Assembly: GCF_000517105.1 (NCBI RefSeq)
Contig: NZ_KI912148.1
Span: 124,001-188,000 of the forward strand
Source: Fischerella sp. PCC 9605
Lineage (GTDB): Bacteria; Cyanobacteriota; Cyanobacteriia; Cyanobacteriales; Nostocaceae
Length of the DNA stretch: 64,000 nucleotides
Direction: 5' to 3'
Shown here: one piece after another, positions 28,475 to 38,473 of the stretch
Numbering within the stretch: the first letter of the stretch is position 1
How the letters are laid out: each line of letters opens with the position of its first letter
Notes under the pieces: generated by a model
Told to the model about the DNA's origin: nothing
The model's database searches: none
The model's input: the letters and a program-made list of their open reading frames with translations, nothing else
Program-made: the position numbers and the translations under genes

Positions 28475-30028
28475 TTAAGGCAACCAACGGGGATGAAATC
28501 CAATTAAGGGAAGTTGCTCTGGCTTGAGATCTGCACTAACTTCAGGATCTGCAATTGGCAATAAAGGCATTAACCATAAGCTACTGGTTGCGATCGCTTC
28601 TCCATCATCGGTTGTCAAAATTTGTGTATTTGATGATGTAACTGGAGCAGCTTGTGTTTGTATCTGGTCAAATAACAACCCCAAGCCGTCAGGCGATAAA
28701 CTCATTTGCACATTCCGCTGTTCAGGGGGTAGTACTAATAATGGCTTCTGTTGCTTGGTTTTCAGGTCAATTGCGATTAGATATGGCTGTTCCTGATAAT
28801 ATTCCCCTGGTAATAGCTGTGTCAGTAAGCAGTAGAGAGTAGGAGAAGCGCTATCAAACTGACAATTAATAATCGAACCTGTAGTAGTTAGCAGTTTTTT
28901 CTGAACGCCTTGGTTGGTGACTAAAAATAAGTCGCGCGTGTAATCTGTATTAAATTTTACCATTGCTGCTTGCGCTCCATCCTCAGAGAAAGCTTGTACC
29001 AAGCCAAACTGGGGGAAAAAATCCAAGGGTTTCGTGCCATCTGATTGCAGGGGCAAAATCGCAGTTCCCTGTCCTTGGGCAACTGCTACAGCTTTACTAT
29101 CCGGTGTAATCATAAAATCCCCCCCTGGTTGACTTTGCAGGCGCACAGGGGTGGGTTTTTGTTCAGAATTGTCGCTACTGATTGGGATAAACCATAATCC
29201 AAAGTCGTTGGGATTAGCTTTATTTCCCCGTTGCACAACAATGGTTTGCCCATCGGGCGATAAATCAAATTTCAAATTTTGATAGTCTTTATTATCTAAA
29301 ATCAAATCAACTTTACCTGCTGCTTCTGCTTTTTGGCGATGAGGAGCAGTAAAGCCAGTCGTGACTGTATATAACTGAGCCGAAAGTAAGTCTTGATTAG
29401 TTGTAGGGCGAGCAGAAAATAAAATTTTCTGACCATCAGGAAACGGCTGGAAGTCCGTGACAATCAGGTCTTTGGGAGTAAGTATTTTTTTTTGCTCCTG
29501 AGTCAAGTTGTAGAGAACTAACCGTCCTTGGTCTTCATTATTAGCTCCGATATAGAGAATAACGCGATCGCGTGTGCTAAAAGCAGTTTTGAAGGGCTGG
29601 ATCGTCTTGTTATTTCTTTCTTTAGTAGCAAATTTATCCTTTCCCCCTTGTAACTCTACTTTATAAGTTGTGCCGTAGGGCGCTGGTGTCAAAAAGGTAT
29701 AACCCATGCGTCTTCCTGCCCAACTAAAGGTACCTGCTAAAGGAGGGTCAATTTTCAAATTCTCCTCTATACTTTTTGTGTCCATAGGACGACTAAAGGT
29801 GAGGATGAATGTTCTGTATTCTGCGCCGATTTTTTGCGTTTGGGAGGTGAAATCAGTCAAAGATATATCTTTTTGTTCTAATTGTACGTGTTTCCACGTA
29901 AACTCTCTGACTCTAGCCCTGACTGCATCACCTTGGGATACGATCAGCCCTATCACCAAAATTAGCAGTAGCATCAGTGCGATCGCGATCCGATCTAGTG
30001 GTTGGAAGAATGCTTTTTTAGTAGTCAT
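28475..30028 (-). CDS. Membrane-anchored protein with Ig-like and beta-propeller parts
   Basis: 517 residues. A signal-anchor helix covers about 12-31. A domain at about 60-135 resembles bacterial Ig-like folds (FILTFSRPMD, LTPAPYGTTYKVEL). The rest has TolB/PD40-type propeller blades (FPDGQKILFSAR, LSPDGQTIVVQRG, SPDGLGLLFDQ). It probably works on the outer face of the membrane as a binding scaffold. The YcgQ/YcgR-type pair lies just upstream on the same strand, so it may be the third gene of that unit, although a repeat array lies between. Confidence 0.75.
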   Translation of the reverse strand: MTTKKAFFQPLDRIAIALMLLLILVIGLIVSQGDAVRARVREFTWKHVQLEQKDISLTDFTSQTQKIGAEYRTFILTFSRPMDTKSIEENLKIDPPLAGTFSWAGRRMGYTFLTPAPYGTTYKVELQGGKDKFATKERNNKTIQPFKTAFSTRDRVILYIGANNEDQGRLVLYNLTQEQKKILTPKDLIVTDFQPFPDGQKILFSARPTTNQDLLSAQLYTVTTGFTAPHRQKAEAAGKVDLILDNKDYQNLKFDLSPDGQTIVVQRGNKANPNDFGLWFIPISSDNSEQKPTPVRLQSQPGGDFMITPDSKAVAVAQGQGTAILPLQSDGTKPLDFFPQFGLVQAFSEDGAQAAMVKFNTDYTRDLFLVTNQGVQKKLLTTTGSIINCQFDSASPTLYCLLTQLLPGEYYQEQPYLIAIDLKTKQQKPLLVLPPEQRNVQMSLSPDGLGLLFDQIQTQAAPVTSSNTQILTTDDGEAIATSSLWLMPLLPIADPEVSADLKPEQLPLIGFHPRWLP

Positions 30029-30029
30029 T

Positions 30030-30097
30030 TGTAATTTGTTGGTTGTTGGTTGTTGGTTGTTGGTTGTTACAAATAACTAACAACAAACAACAGACAA
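30030..30097. repeat. Short tandem repeats (GTTGGTT / CAACAAAC)
   Basis: GTTGGTTGTTGGTTG units are followed by AACAACAAAC units between two genes of the same strand. They can form a hairpin in the transcript. Confidence 0.7.
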
Positions 30098-30877
30098 CTA
30101 ATAACTATAGGGATTTTTTGGTTGAGGAATTTTTTTCAAGGAGTTGGCAGCGATAGTAAGTTGGCGCTTACCTGTGATTGTTTCTGTAACCATCTGTCCT
30201 TCCACTTCTAGCCAGGTATCAGGCGGATACTGTTCGCGGCTTTCTTTTAATTTGACGGGCAATCCGACGGGATAGGCGTCTGCGGCGCAGCAAGTGAGAA
30301 CAAATCGTGCTAGGAATATATACTCTGTTTCTAGTTCCGGTGGGTGAATGACAAATCCCTGTACCTTAACTTTATTGCCTTGATATCTATCTGGTTCTGG
30401 ATAGACATTGAGCATACGTACCCAGTCTACGAGCGATCGCTCCTCAGGAACGACGGAAGCACGAAACGCTTGTGGTTTGACGCGCGTTGAACCCAATAAC
30501 TCACTAAAATCACGTTGCAGTGCTTTGTCACTCGCAAAAACTTGTGGTGTAAAAATGAATCCAAAAATTGCTGCCACTAAAAGCAAAGCACTGCCCCATC
30601 CAGGAGGGAATAAACTTATATGTTGGATGTTTGCAGTCATATCGTAGCGACGCCGCTGCAAAAGTTCTTTGATTTTGAAGATACTGATAACTAGCAAACC
30701 GAATGCAGCCACAATTACTAATCCAAAATAATTCGGATGAATTAACAAATTTAGCTCGTTAGTTAACCAGTATTTCAATAGCAAAATTCCCCAAGCTGTG
30801 ATTGCCAAAATATCCAGCCAGGGAAGTAACAACTTTGAAATTTTCGATTTACGATTTGAAATTGTGGTCATTGTCAA
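30098..30877 (-). CDS. YcgQ-like (TIGR03943/DUF1980) membrane protein
   Basis: 259 residues. Membrane helices lie at about 16-35, 46-66 and 90-110, followed by a periplasmic domain with an OB-like look (NKVKVQGFVIHPPE, LTCCAADAYPVGLPV, WLEVEGQM). This matches the TIGR03943 family, the regular partner of DUF318 permeases. The CCAAD motif may bind metal. It lies 77 bases after the permease gene and is probably co-transcribed. The transported substrate is unknown. Confidence 0.85.
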   Translation of the reverse strand: MTMTTISNRKSKISKLLLPWLDILAITAWGILLLKYWLTNELNLLIHPNYFGLVIVAAFGLLVISIFKIKELLQRRRYDMTANIQHISLFPPGWGSALLLVAAIFGFIFTPQVFASDKALQRDFSELLGSTRVKPQAFRASVVPEERSLVDWVRMLNVYPEPDRYQGNKVKVQGFVIHPPELETEYIFLARFVLTCCAADAYPVGLPVKLKESREQYPPDTWLEVEGQMVTETITGKRQLTIAANSLKKIPQPKNPYSY

Positions 30878-30954
30878 GAGTCATTAGTCATTAGTCATTG
30901 GTCATTAGTCATTGGTCAAAAATCAAGAACAAAGGACAAATGACTAATCAAAAA
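30870..30954. repeat. Short tandem repeats (GTCATTA/GTCATTG)
   Basis: Seven-base GTCATTA/GTCATTG units fill the gap between the permease gene and its YcgQ-like partner and slightly overlap the latter's start. Confidence 0.7.
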
Positions 30955-32022
30955 TTAGAGAAAGTACAAGTTAACTATAAGGGTGAACAAGAAAGTCAAT
31001 AACGCCGCTAAAGCAAATAAGTAAAATATAGCCCTGGGTTTAAATATTGTTAACATTAAACCAACACCTTTGAGGTCAATCATTGGTCCAAATATCAAAA
31101 ATGCTAATAAAGAACCACTGGTAAAAGTTGAGGCAAAAGACAGAGCAAAAAAAGAATCAACAGTAGAACAAATTGACACCACTGCTGCTAATACCAACAT
31201 GGCGGTGATGGAACTAATCGGGCCTGCACCTAAACTGAGAATCAACTCGCGGGGAGCTACAACTTGAATAGTCGCTGCGATCGCACTGCCAATTACCAGT
31301 ATTGCCCCTAATTCTCGTAGTTCTTGCACAGTATTTTCGAGTGCTAACCGTAATTTAGCTCCTAAGGGTTTACTGGAACTGGGTGTCGTAGTGTCGATAT
31401 TAGTAGATTCCAAGCGCATAGTTTGTCCTGCTTGTCCTACTCCCAGTAAATAGGTTCCTGACTGCAATAAAGCAGGTATACCTGATTCCTGTTGGATTTG
31501 GGAACGTTTCGGGCGGCGCTTTGGTTGTAGCTCTGAGGGTGGGTTAAATTTCAAATAACGAGCGATCGTTGGGTGAACTACAGGAGTTAAATCTTTTTGA
31601 AAACTAAAGACAAAGCCAATAATAGTCGCGATTAAGAGGGAAAATACTACTCTTAATACTACTATTTCTGGCTGATCGCGAAATGCTATCCAAGTCGCCC
31701 AAATGACGATGGGATTAACTGTTGGTGCTGCTAGCAAAAAGCCAATTGCTACCGATGTAGGTACTTTTTGCATCAACAATCGCCGTGCAACTGGCACGTT
31801 ACCACACTCGCACACAGGAAACAAAAATCCCACCATACTGCCTACTAAAGCACCCAGTAACGGGTTTTTAGGCATTTTTTCTACCAATTTGCGCTCATCT
31901 ACAAAAAACAGCAGCAAACTGGAGAACAATACCCCCAGCAGCACAAAAGGCATCGCCTCGACCAGCAGACTCAAAAATAGAGTAAAACCATTGTTAAGTT
32001 TATTCATGGGCGTCGCTGTCAA
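30955..32022 (-). CDS. DUF318/ArsP-type permease (YcgR-like)
   Basis: 355 residues with eight or more membrane helices in two halves separated by a basic cytoplasmic loop (about 165-215). The conserved PVCECGNVPVARRL motif near 70 carries the two cysteines typical of this permease family, and a matching SICSTVDSFFALSF occurs in the second half. Relatives include ArsP (organoarsenical efflux) and YcgR. Together with the YcgQ-like gene it forms a two-component transporter; the substrate cannot be told. Confidence 0.85.
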   Translation of the reverse strand: MTATPMNKLNNGFTLFLSLLVEAMPFVLLGVLFSSLLLFFVDERKLVEKMPKNPLLGALVGSMVGFLFPVCECGNVPVARRLLMQKVPTSVAIGFLLAAPTVNPIVIWATWIAFRDQPEIVVLRVVFSLLIATIIGFVFSFQKDLTPVVHPTIARYLKFNPPSELQPKRRPKRSQIQQESGIPALLQSGTYLLGVGQAGQTMRLESTNIDTTTPSSSKPLGAKLRLALENTVQELRELGAILVIGSAIAATIQVVAPRELILSLGAGPISSITAMLVLAAVVSICSTVDSFFALSFASTFTSGSLLAFLIFGPMIDLKGVGLMLTIFKPRAIFYLFALAALLTFLFTLIVNLYFL

Positions 32023-32655
32023 AAGCGGTTTCGGGTTTTATAGTTATGCCAGGTCATTTTATCGAAATGTGTATCGCAAACAGGTAGAAACTGTTAAGCG
32101 TTAATCAAACGTTTAGTGAACAATTGGTTTGTATGATTGCTTTTGAAAGGTTTCAAACCATTACCGGTCATAGATAATTATTTCGATGTGCGTTTGTCTA
32201 CTGGTGATAAATCTTATTTCTAGATAGCTGAGCTTCAAAAATAGTTCCGATCTTAGAATTTCATTACTTACTTACACAATTTTTGATTACATTTTTTTAT
32301 AATTACACTAAGGTTGCTCGACATGATGCTATATTCTACGCTTTTTCATCAAGTGTTCATAGTTTTTTTAAGATACGGCGATCACTGTTGGTAACTACTC
32401 ATTCCGCAAGAGGATGTTTGTGTCAACTTATGATTTGAGTTTTTACTATAAAAATTTTAAAACCGCAAGACCAAAAAGGAACAAATCATAGATTTTAGAA
32501 AATGACTTAACATAATTGGCGGCATTGGCGATCGCACAGTCCTCAAAAAAATACCCACCCTGGATCGGGTAGGGCTATACTAAGTACACTTGCTAGGAAG
32601 ATTGTTGTAAGAGCCACCTTGAGCGATCGGCGAATGCGGCCGAGTTATAACATAA
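32023..32655. other. AT-rich intergenic region
   Basis: It holds the upstream region of the permease gene and the terminator of the neighbouring operon (listed separately). No gene or known regulatory box (including a clear Zur palindrome) is recognised. Confidence 0.5.
32545..32574 (-). terminator. Intrinsic terminator of the two-gene operon 32656-34022
   Basis: On the minus strand GCCCTACCC, GATCCA and GGGTGGGT form a stem with one bulge, followed by ATTTTTTTG. It lies about 80 bases past the last stop codon. Confidence 0.65.
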
Positions 32656-33048
32656 TCAAAATGTCCATTCGTGCTTTGGATCATTCAATGCGGCGCGAAC
32701 AGATGCTAGATTCGCAAGCTCTTTGAATGGGCTTGCTTTAGCTATTTCTGTGATTGAATTTAAAGCAAGGGTTAGTTGCTCATTATTGCCAGATGCGATC
32801 GCGCTATCAACAACAGCAAACAAAGCGCGAAAGTTTTCTGCACGTTCATCAAACGAGCGATCAAGATATGCCATCAGCAACTCTCGCTGGACATTAATCT
32901 TAGTGATTATCTCTTTTTCCCAAACTTCGATTTCACGTCGTTTTGTCTGTTCTTGTTCTGCAATCTTTAGGTAATCGGTGTAAGCTGTAACCATTTGTTG
33001 GAGGCATTCAGCAGGATTTACCTTTTCGATTATTTTCTGTACTGACAC
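32656..33048 (-). CDS. Helical protein of unknown function, second gene of a pair
   Basis: 130 residues, fully helical and highly charged, with no membrane segment. The last 60 residues (SFDERAENFRALFAVVDSAI ... ASPFKELANL) look like a conserved domain. It begins two bases after the stop of the larger gene, so the two are translationally coupled and their products probably interact. It may be an immunity, chaperone or regulatory partner. I do not recognise it. Confidence 0.7.
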   Translation of the reverse strand: MSVQKIIEKVNPAECLQQMVTAYTDYLKIAEQEQTKRREIEVWEKEIITKINVQRELLMAYLDRSFDERAENFRALFAVVDSAIASGNNEQLTLALNSITEIAKASPFKELANLASVRAALNDPKHEWTF

Positions 33049-33050
33049 TT

Positions 33051-34022
33051 TTAATTGCCTCCAAGAGTGCGGTACTTAGCTTGGATGGTCGCAGTAGCAG
33101 GATTCAACTGCCCTTCACTGTCCAAAATAGGAGTTTTCATTATTTCTGCAAGTGCCTTAATTAGAAGTCCTACCTCTTGAAACTTATTAACATCGCGGTT
33201 TTTATCAAAAGATGGAAAAGATTCAAGTTCATTGAGACTTTTAACAGCATAAGTATTTAAATTTTCTACCAAGCTGCTTAATTCAAGGATGCGTTTTCTA
33301 ACCTGTTTCAAAAAATCTCTGGCGACTTCAAGTTTAGCGATTTCAGTGTTGGCTTTAGCTTCATATTCTCGTGCTTTTGTTAAAGCCTCTTCACCTTTAC
33401 CAGCAAGCACAAATCCTCCAACAGCTAAAGCAGGCCCAACGGTAATGCCTCCTAGTACAAAAGTACCAACAAACATACCACCGCCACCCGCAGCTGCTGC
33501 ACCACCACCAAGCCATGCTAAAGTAGCATTCCAAGCTGCTGCACCACTGAGCCCTGAAATAGCCGCTCCTGTACTTGCCACTCCCATAGACGTAGCAAGA
33601 CCTGTTGCTGCCTGACCAGCAGCAGCTCCTGCTATCACTGCTTTAACACCTCCTTTAAAAAACTGTTCAGCTTCCATAGCGTCAGTTTTGTACTCCTGTA
33701 TCTGCTGTACAGAGATTCCATCCAGTCCTTCTAAAAATTGCTTATCCTGAGATCCACGCTGGCCAATACGCTCAATGAATTTGACAAAACGCCCTACAGT
33801 ATCAATTTTGACATTTATCTGAAGTTGACCATACTTTTCTGCCAACTTGTTGGTAGTTTCCCAGTCTGCTTTCAACTTACTGACAGCACACTCATGTCGT
33901 TCTTGAGCGCGCTTGCCAATCTCGTTTGCTTCATTCATGTTGCTAACACCTTCAGCACCTTTTATCGCTCCATAAGCAGCAGTGCCTAAAGCGATCGCAC
34001 CAAGGATAATTGGAATTGGCAT
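33051..34022 (-). CDS. Helix / hydrophobic head / helix protein, first gene of a pair
   Basis: 323 residues. The N-terminus is hydrophobic (3-24). Charged helices at about 30-120 and 210-275 enclose a long Gly/Ala-rich hydrophobic block at 124-208 (GLSGAAAWNATLAWLGGGAA, FVLGGITVGPALAVGGFVLA). This order is like alpha-helical pore-forming proteins, whose hydrophobic head enters the membrane, but equally like some inner-membrane scaffold proteins. The family is unknown to me. It is coupled to the 130-residue gene and ends at its own terminator. Confidence 0.7.
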   Translation of the reverse strand: MPIPIILGAIALGTAAYGAIKGAEGVSNMNEANEIGKRAQERHECAVSKLKADWETTNKLAEKYGQLQINVKIDTVGRFVKFIERIGQRGSQDKQFLEGLDGISVQQIQEYKTDAMEAEQFFKGGVKAVIAGAAAGQAATGLATSMGVASTGAAISGLSGAAAWNATLAWLGGGAAAAGGGGMFVGTFVLGGITVGPALAVGGFVLAGKGEEALTKAREYEAKANTEIAKLEVARDFLKQVRKRILELSSLVENLNTYAVKSLNELESFPSFDKNRDVNKFQEVGLLIKALAEIMKTPILDSEGQLNPATATIQAKYRTLGGN

Positions 34023-34426
34023 AATATACTCCTTGAAAAACGGTTATCTAAAGATTCTCCCAGCTACCGATGAGTAGCCTTATACATAGAGTTCCCTGAT
34101 AAACAAATTAGTAACCATTTTTTAGTAGCAGGATTTTAAAACTTCTATAAAGGTATCTCAGGCAATTCCTAATGAGATGTACTGATATTTGCTATCAACT
34201 TGATACTAAAGGCATGAGAAGAAGGCCATGATTGCTCAAGCAATGATTCAACCTTAAACTCTGCGTTCCTCTGCGTTTCTAAACCCTACTTTTTACGCTA
34301 AGCTATACTACTCCAAATCGTTTTTATTCGTGAGTTAGCAGACAAAAAAGGGCAGGTATAAAACCCACCCCTTGAACGATCGCTAAAGATAAAAGTCATC
34401 AATCTTTTTACTTTTACCTTTTACTT
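34023..34426. other. Intergenic region with repeat fragment and terminator
   Basis: It holds the promoter side of the two-gene operon, a CTCTGCGTTCCTCTGCGTTTC repeat fragment near 34258-34280, and the ndhD terminator. No gene is seen. Confidence 0.5.
34344..34370 (-). terminator. Probable ndhD terminator
   Basis: On the minus strand GGGTGGGT pairs with ACCTGCCC (two wobble pairs) and is followed by TTTTTTGTC, about 60 bases after the ndhD stop. Confidence 0.6.
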
Positions 34427-36007
34427 TTACCTTGCTCCTTCACCAATTTCAGGCGCACTCAACGACACCGCAGGCATTTTTTGCTGTGCTAGTGTCGGCA
34501 CTGCATCACGCAACCTTTCTGTTAGCTGTACAGTTGTCGCATCGTAAACTTGCGTCAAAACCTTGGGATACAAACCAATCCCAATCACCGGCACTAACAA
34601 ACAAGCAATGATGAATATTTCGCGGGGTTCAGCATCAATGAGTTTTTGTTGAGAAACCAATTCTTTGTTTTCTTCACCGTAGAAAATTTCCCGCAGCATT
34701 GACAGCAGATAAATCGGAGTTAAGATCACACCAACTGCCATCAATACCACCACAATAATTTTGAAGGTGGAGCTATAGGCATCACTGGTGGCAAAGCCAA
34801 TAAATACCATTAACTCTGCCACAAAACCACTCATCCCTGGTAACGCCAAAGACGCCAAGGAACAAGTTGTCCACATGGCGAAAATCTTACCCATTTTCTT
34901 GCCAACACCACTCATTTCATCCAGCATGAGGGTGTGCGTGCGGTCATAAGTTGCCCCTACTAGGAAGAACAAACTCGCCCCAATTAACCCGTGGGACACC
35001 ATTTGCAGCATTGCCCCATTCAAGCCCAAATCGGTGAAGGAAGCAATACCAATGGTGACAAAGCCCATGTGGGAAATTGAAGAGTAGGCGATTTTTCGCT
35101 TCAGGTTGCGCTGGGCAAAGGATGTGAGGGCAGCGTAGATGATGTTAACTACCCCTAATATCACCAACACCGGCGCAAAGTAAGCATGGGCGTCGGGAAG
35201 CATCTGGGCATTCATGCGAATTAAGGCGTAACCGCCCATTTTCAAGAGAATACCAGCCAGCAACATATGCACGGGGGCTGTAGCTTCACCGTGGGCATCT
35301 GGTAGCCAGGTGTGGAGTGGGAAGATAGGCAATTTGACGGCGTAAGCGATGAGGAAAGCGCCGTAAAGCCACAGTTGTAGATTGAGGACATAGTTTTTGG
35401 CAGCGAGCGATCGCATGTCAAATGTAACCGTATCGCCATAAAATGCCATCGCCAAAGCAGCTACCAAAATAAACAGGGAACCGCCCGCAGTATACAAAAT
35501 AAATTTAGTCGCTGCGTATTGCCGTTTTTTACCTCCCCAAATTGCTAGCAGCAGGTAAACCGGAATCAATTCCAGTTCCCACACCAGGAAAAACAACAGC
35601 ATATCCTGGACAGCGAACACAGCTACTTGTCCGCCGTACATTGCCAGCATCAAAAAGTAAAATAGCCTTGGCTTCAGCGTTACAGGCCAAGCCGCTAAAA
35701 TCGCCAGCGTGGTAATGAATCCAGTCAAAATAATTAGGGGCATGGACAAACCATCTGCCCCTACCGACCAATTCAAATCTAGCTGTGGAACCCAGGGATA
35801 ACTCTCAAACAATTGCAAATTGGGATTGGAGAAATCATACCCAGCATAGAAAGCAGTAACAATCAATGCAAAATCTATCAACCCAACAATCAGGGCATAC
35901 CAACGTACAGTTTTGCCGTCTTTATCCGGCAGGATGGGAATTAGCAGTGATGCTGCTATGGGTAACAGGATTATTGTTGTCAGCCACGGAAAATTAGCTG
36001 TATTCAT
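34427..36007 (-). CDS. ndhD: NAD(P)H-quinone oxidoreductase (NDH-1) subunit NdhD
   Basis: 526 residues with about 14 membrane helices, full length for NdhD. The antiporter-like core is clear ([17 protein letters not shown] with the key Glu, [22 protein letters not shown] with the key Lys/His region, [14 protein letters not shown]). It is one of the proton-pumping subunits of thylakoid NDH-1, used in respiration and cyclic electron flow with ferredoxin as donor. It is close to NdhD1 and sits beside ndhF as in other cyanobacteria. A terminator between the two genes suggests its own promoter at 36010-36100. Confidence 0.95.
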   Translation of the reverse strand: MNTANFPWLTTIILLPIAASLLIPILPDKDGKTVRWYALIVGLIDFALIVTAFYAGYDFSNPNLQLFESYPWVPQLDLNWSVGADGLSMPLIILTGFITTLAILAAWPVTLKPRLFYFLMLAMYGGQVAVFAVQDMLLFFLVWELELIPVYLLLAIWGGKKRQYAATKFILYTAGGSLFILVAALAMAFYGDTVTFDMRSLAAKNYVLNLQLWLYGAFLIAYAVKLPIFPLHTWLPDAHGEATAPVHMLLAGILLKMGGYALIRMNAQMLPDAHAYFAPVLVILGVVNIIYAALTSFAQRNLKRKIAYSSISHMGFVTIGIASFTDLGLNGAMLQMVSHGLIGASLFFLVGATYDRTHTLMLDEMSGVGKKMGKIFAMWTTCSLASLALPGMSGFVAELMVFIGFATSDAYSSTFKIIVVVLMAVGVILTPIYLLSMLREIFYGEENKELVSQQKLIDAEPREIFIIACLLVPVIGIGLYPKVLTQVYDATTVQLTERLRDAVPTLAQQKMPAVSLSAPEIGEGAR

Positions 36008-36103
36008 TGAACTCGCTCTAAAGGTTCGGCTATCTGCTACTAGCTATTAACTAGCAGTTTTTTCGCGATCTAGTTGTTATTTGTTAGGTTGATTTAACAA
36101 AAA

Positions 36104-36145
36104 TCAAAAAATATGAAGGCAGGTAAATCGCTTGCCCTGCCTTCA
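36104..36145 (-). terminator. Terminator between ndhF and ndhD
   Basis: A perfect 10-bp stem (TGAAGGCAGG/CCTGCCTTCA) with a 12-base loop is followed on the minus strand by TATTTTTTGATTTTTG. It should end or attenuate ndhF transcripts before ndhD. Confidence 0.75.
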
Positions 36146-36240
36146 TCTAAATAACACACACTTTTTGACGAATAACTCAGTCCTGAGATAGCAAAGTGAT
36201 TACTCGCGTCTAATGAACAGACATAAAATGTTACGTCTGA

Positions 36241-38340
36241 TTAGGTTACACCAAAGAAAATCACTAAGCCCAGTACAGCGGCAAACACAATCAAGGCGTA
36301 GAATTGAGCGCGACCGTTTTCCAGGTATTTCAAACCTTCGCCGCTAATCAGGGTAAAAAAGCCTGTGAGGTTAACAGCACCATCGACAACGCGGTAGTCA
36401 ACTTCCATGACTTGTCTAGCTAAACGACGTGAGCCGAGGACAAACACTTGATAGTAAATGTCATCAAAGTACCACTTGTTAAGAGATAGCTCGTAAAGCG
36501 GTTTGATTTTGGCTGCGATCGCCACCGGATTGATCTTACCCCACAAATACATTAAGGAAGCCACGGTAATCCCAATCAAGGAAATTCCTACCGAACCACC
36601 TGCCATGATGTAAAACTCATGCAGATCAACTTCAGCAGCTTTTGCTACCACTTCTTCGAGGGTTTCGTTGGGAGAGTAGATAAACTCCTCAAAGTAGTTA
36701 GCAAAGGGAGTCCCCACCAAACCAATCAACATTGAAGGAATTGCCAACAGTGCCAAAGGCAGGGTCATTGTCCAGGGCGACTCGTGGGGATATTCACTGT
36801 GGCCGTGACCGTGGTCGTGGTCGTCGTGGTGATGTTCTGCGTGGGCTTCTAGTTCTCCCTTGGTCATCGCACCAGGCCCAAAAGCTGGAGTTCTTTCAAA
36901 ACCCCCGACAATAGCCATCCCAATTGGAGACTTGAGTTTATCCCATAACTGCCTTTGATTGCCCCGGAATTTACCTTCAAAGGTGGTGAAATACATCCGG
37001 AACATGTAGAAGGCGGTAATCCCAGCTGTTAGCCAGCCAATACCCCACAGTAGTGGATTTGATGCAAAGGCGGCACTGAGAATTTCATCCTTTGACCAGA
37101 AACCAGCAAAGGGCGGGATACCAGCAATTGCCACACAACCGATGAAGAAGGTAATCGCCGTAATTGGCATAAACTTCCGCAGTCCGCCCATCAAGCGCAT
37201 ATCCTGCGCCAAGTCTGGGTCGTGACCGACGACTGCTTCCATGCCGTGAATCACCGAACCAGAACCCAAAAATAGCATCGCCTTAAAGTAGGCGTGGGTC
37301 ATTAGGTGGAAAAGTCCTGCACTGTATGCGCCTACTCCCATCGCCATCACCATGTAACCGAGTTGGGAAACGGTGGAGTAAGCTAAACCCTTTTTGATGT
37401 CGTTTTGGGTAATGGCAATTGTTGCACCCAAAAAAGCTGTGAATGCCCCAGTGTAGGCAATTGTGTTCATTGCTGCTGGGACGTCTTCAAACACTGGGTA
37501 CATCCGGGCAACCAGGAAAACACCTGCTGCTACCATCGTTGCCGCGTGGATTAAGGCAGAGATGGGCGTAGGGCCTTCCATCGCGTCTGGTAGCCAAACA
37601 TGGAGGGGAAATTGGGCAGATTTAGCTACCGGGCCTAAGAAAACTAAAATCGCAAACAGGGCTGCCAGAATATTGCTGAGAGAACCTGTATGAACCAATT
37701 CGGAAAGGCGATCGCCCATCACCTGGAAATCAAAGCTTCCCGTTGCCCAAAAAAGTCCCAGAATGCCTAACAAAAGACCAAAGTCGCCAACGCGGTTGAC
37801 CACAAACGCTTTTTGGGCTGCATCTGCTGCTGACTTGCGATCGTACCAGAAACCGACCAGCAAGTAGGAGCACATCCCTACCAGTTCCCAGAAGATATAA
37901 ATCTGCACCAAGTTGGGGCTGACTACCAGACCTAGCATTGACGAGCCAAACAAGCTGAGATAGGCATAGAATCTGACATAGCCAGGGTCGTGTGCCATGT
38001 AGCCATCAGTGTAAACCATGACCAGGAAGGCTACCGTCGTTACAATCACCAGCATTAAGGCTGTCAAATGGTCAATAGTGTAGCCCATGCTCAGGTGAAA
38101 GGAGCCAGCTGCTGCCCATTCTAGGGTGCGAGTATAAGGGGCGTGTCCTTGCAGTTGGCTCCATAATATGGCAAACGACAGCCCCATCGCCGCTCCCATC
38201 AAGGAAATAATAAATGCGGCATTAAGCTGTCGTAGGCGGTTCGTCACCTGATTCATCGAGATTAATCCCAGCCCTACCAGCATTGCCCCCACAAGGGGTA
38301 ATACCGGGATTAGCCAGGCATATTGATAGATTACTTCCAT
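36241..38340 (-). CDS. ndhF: NAD(P)H-quinone oxidoreductase (NDH-1) subunit NdhF
   Basis: About 699 residues; I prefer the ATG at 38340 to the GTG just before it. About 16 membrane helices and the NuoL-type motifs are present (WELVGMCSYLLVGFWYDR, KSAQFPLHVWLPDAMEGPTPISALIHAATMV is the lysine/histidine channel segment, split here by its parts). The lateral helix and anchor at the C-terminus are intact. A cytoplasmic loop near 490-520 is unusually rich in His and Asp (HAEHHHDDHDHGHGH). It forms the distal arm of NDH-1 and probably belongs to the NdhF1 type paired with NdhD1. Confidence 0.95.
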   Translation of the reverse strand: MEVIYQYAWLIPVLPLVGAMLVGLGLISMNQVTNRLRQLNAAFIISLMGAAMGLSFAILWSQLQGHAPYTRTLEWAAAGSFHLSMGYTIDHLTALMLVIVTTVAFLVMVYTDGYMAHDPGYVRFYAYLSLFGSSMLGLVVSPNLVQIYIFWELVGMCSYLLVGFWYDRKSAADAAQKAFVVNRVGDFGLLLGILGLFWATGSFDFQVMGDRLSELVHTGSLSNILAALFAILVFLGPVAKSAQFPLHVWLPDAMEGPTPISALIHAATMVAAGVFLVARMYPVFEDVPAAMNTIAYTGAFTAFLGATIAITQNDIKKGLAYSTVSQLGYMVMAMGVGAYSAGLFHLMTHAYFKAMLFLGSGSVIHGMEAVVGHDPDLAQDMRLMGGLRKFMPITAITFFIGCVAIAGIPPFAGFWSKDEILSAAFASNPLLWGIGWLTAGITAFYMFRMYFTTFEGKFRGNQRQLWDKLKSPIGMAIVGGFERTPAFGPGAMTKGELEAHAEHHHDDHDHGHGHSEYPHESPWTMTLPLALLAIPSMLIGLVGTPFANYFEEFIYSPNETLEEVVAKAAEVDLHEFYIMAGGSVGISLIGITVASLMYLWGKINPVAIAAKIKPLYELSLNKWYFDDIYYQVFVLGSRRLARQVMEVDYRVVDGAVNLTGFFTLISGEGLKYLENGRAQFYALIVFAAVLGLVIFFGVT

Positions 38341-38414
38341 CACTGACGCCTACTTTTTTAGAATCTTGACTAACTTGTCGGATCTGTTAATAATTGTGAC
38401 ACACACCCTTTAGG

Positions 38415-38450
38415 ATAAAATACCCCACCCGATACTGATTGGGTGGGGTA
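38415..38450 (-). terminator. Probable terminator of the thioredoxin-like gene
   Basis: A perfect 10-bp stem (TACCCCACCC/GGGTGGGGTA) with a 10-base loop is followed on the minus strand by TTTTATCC. It lies between the thioredoxin-like gene and ndhF. Confidence 0.65.
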
Positions 38451-38473
38451 ATTAAGCATGGTTTTAGATTTTG

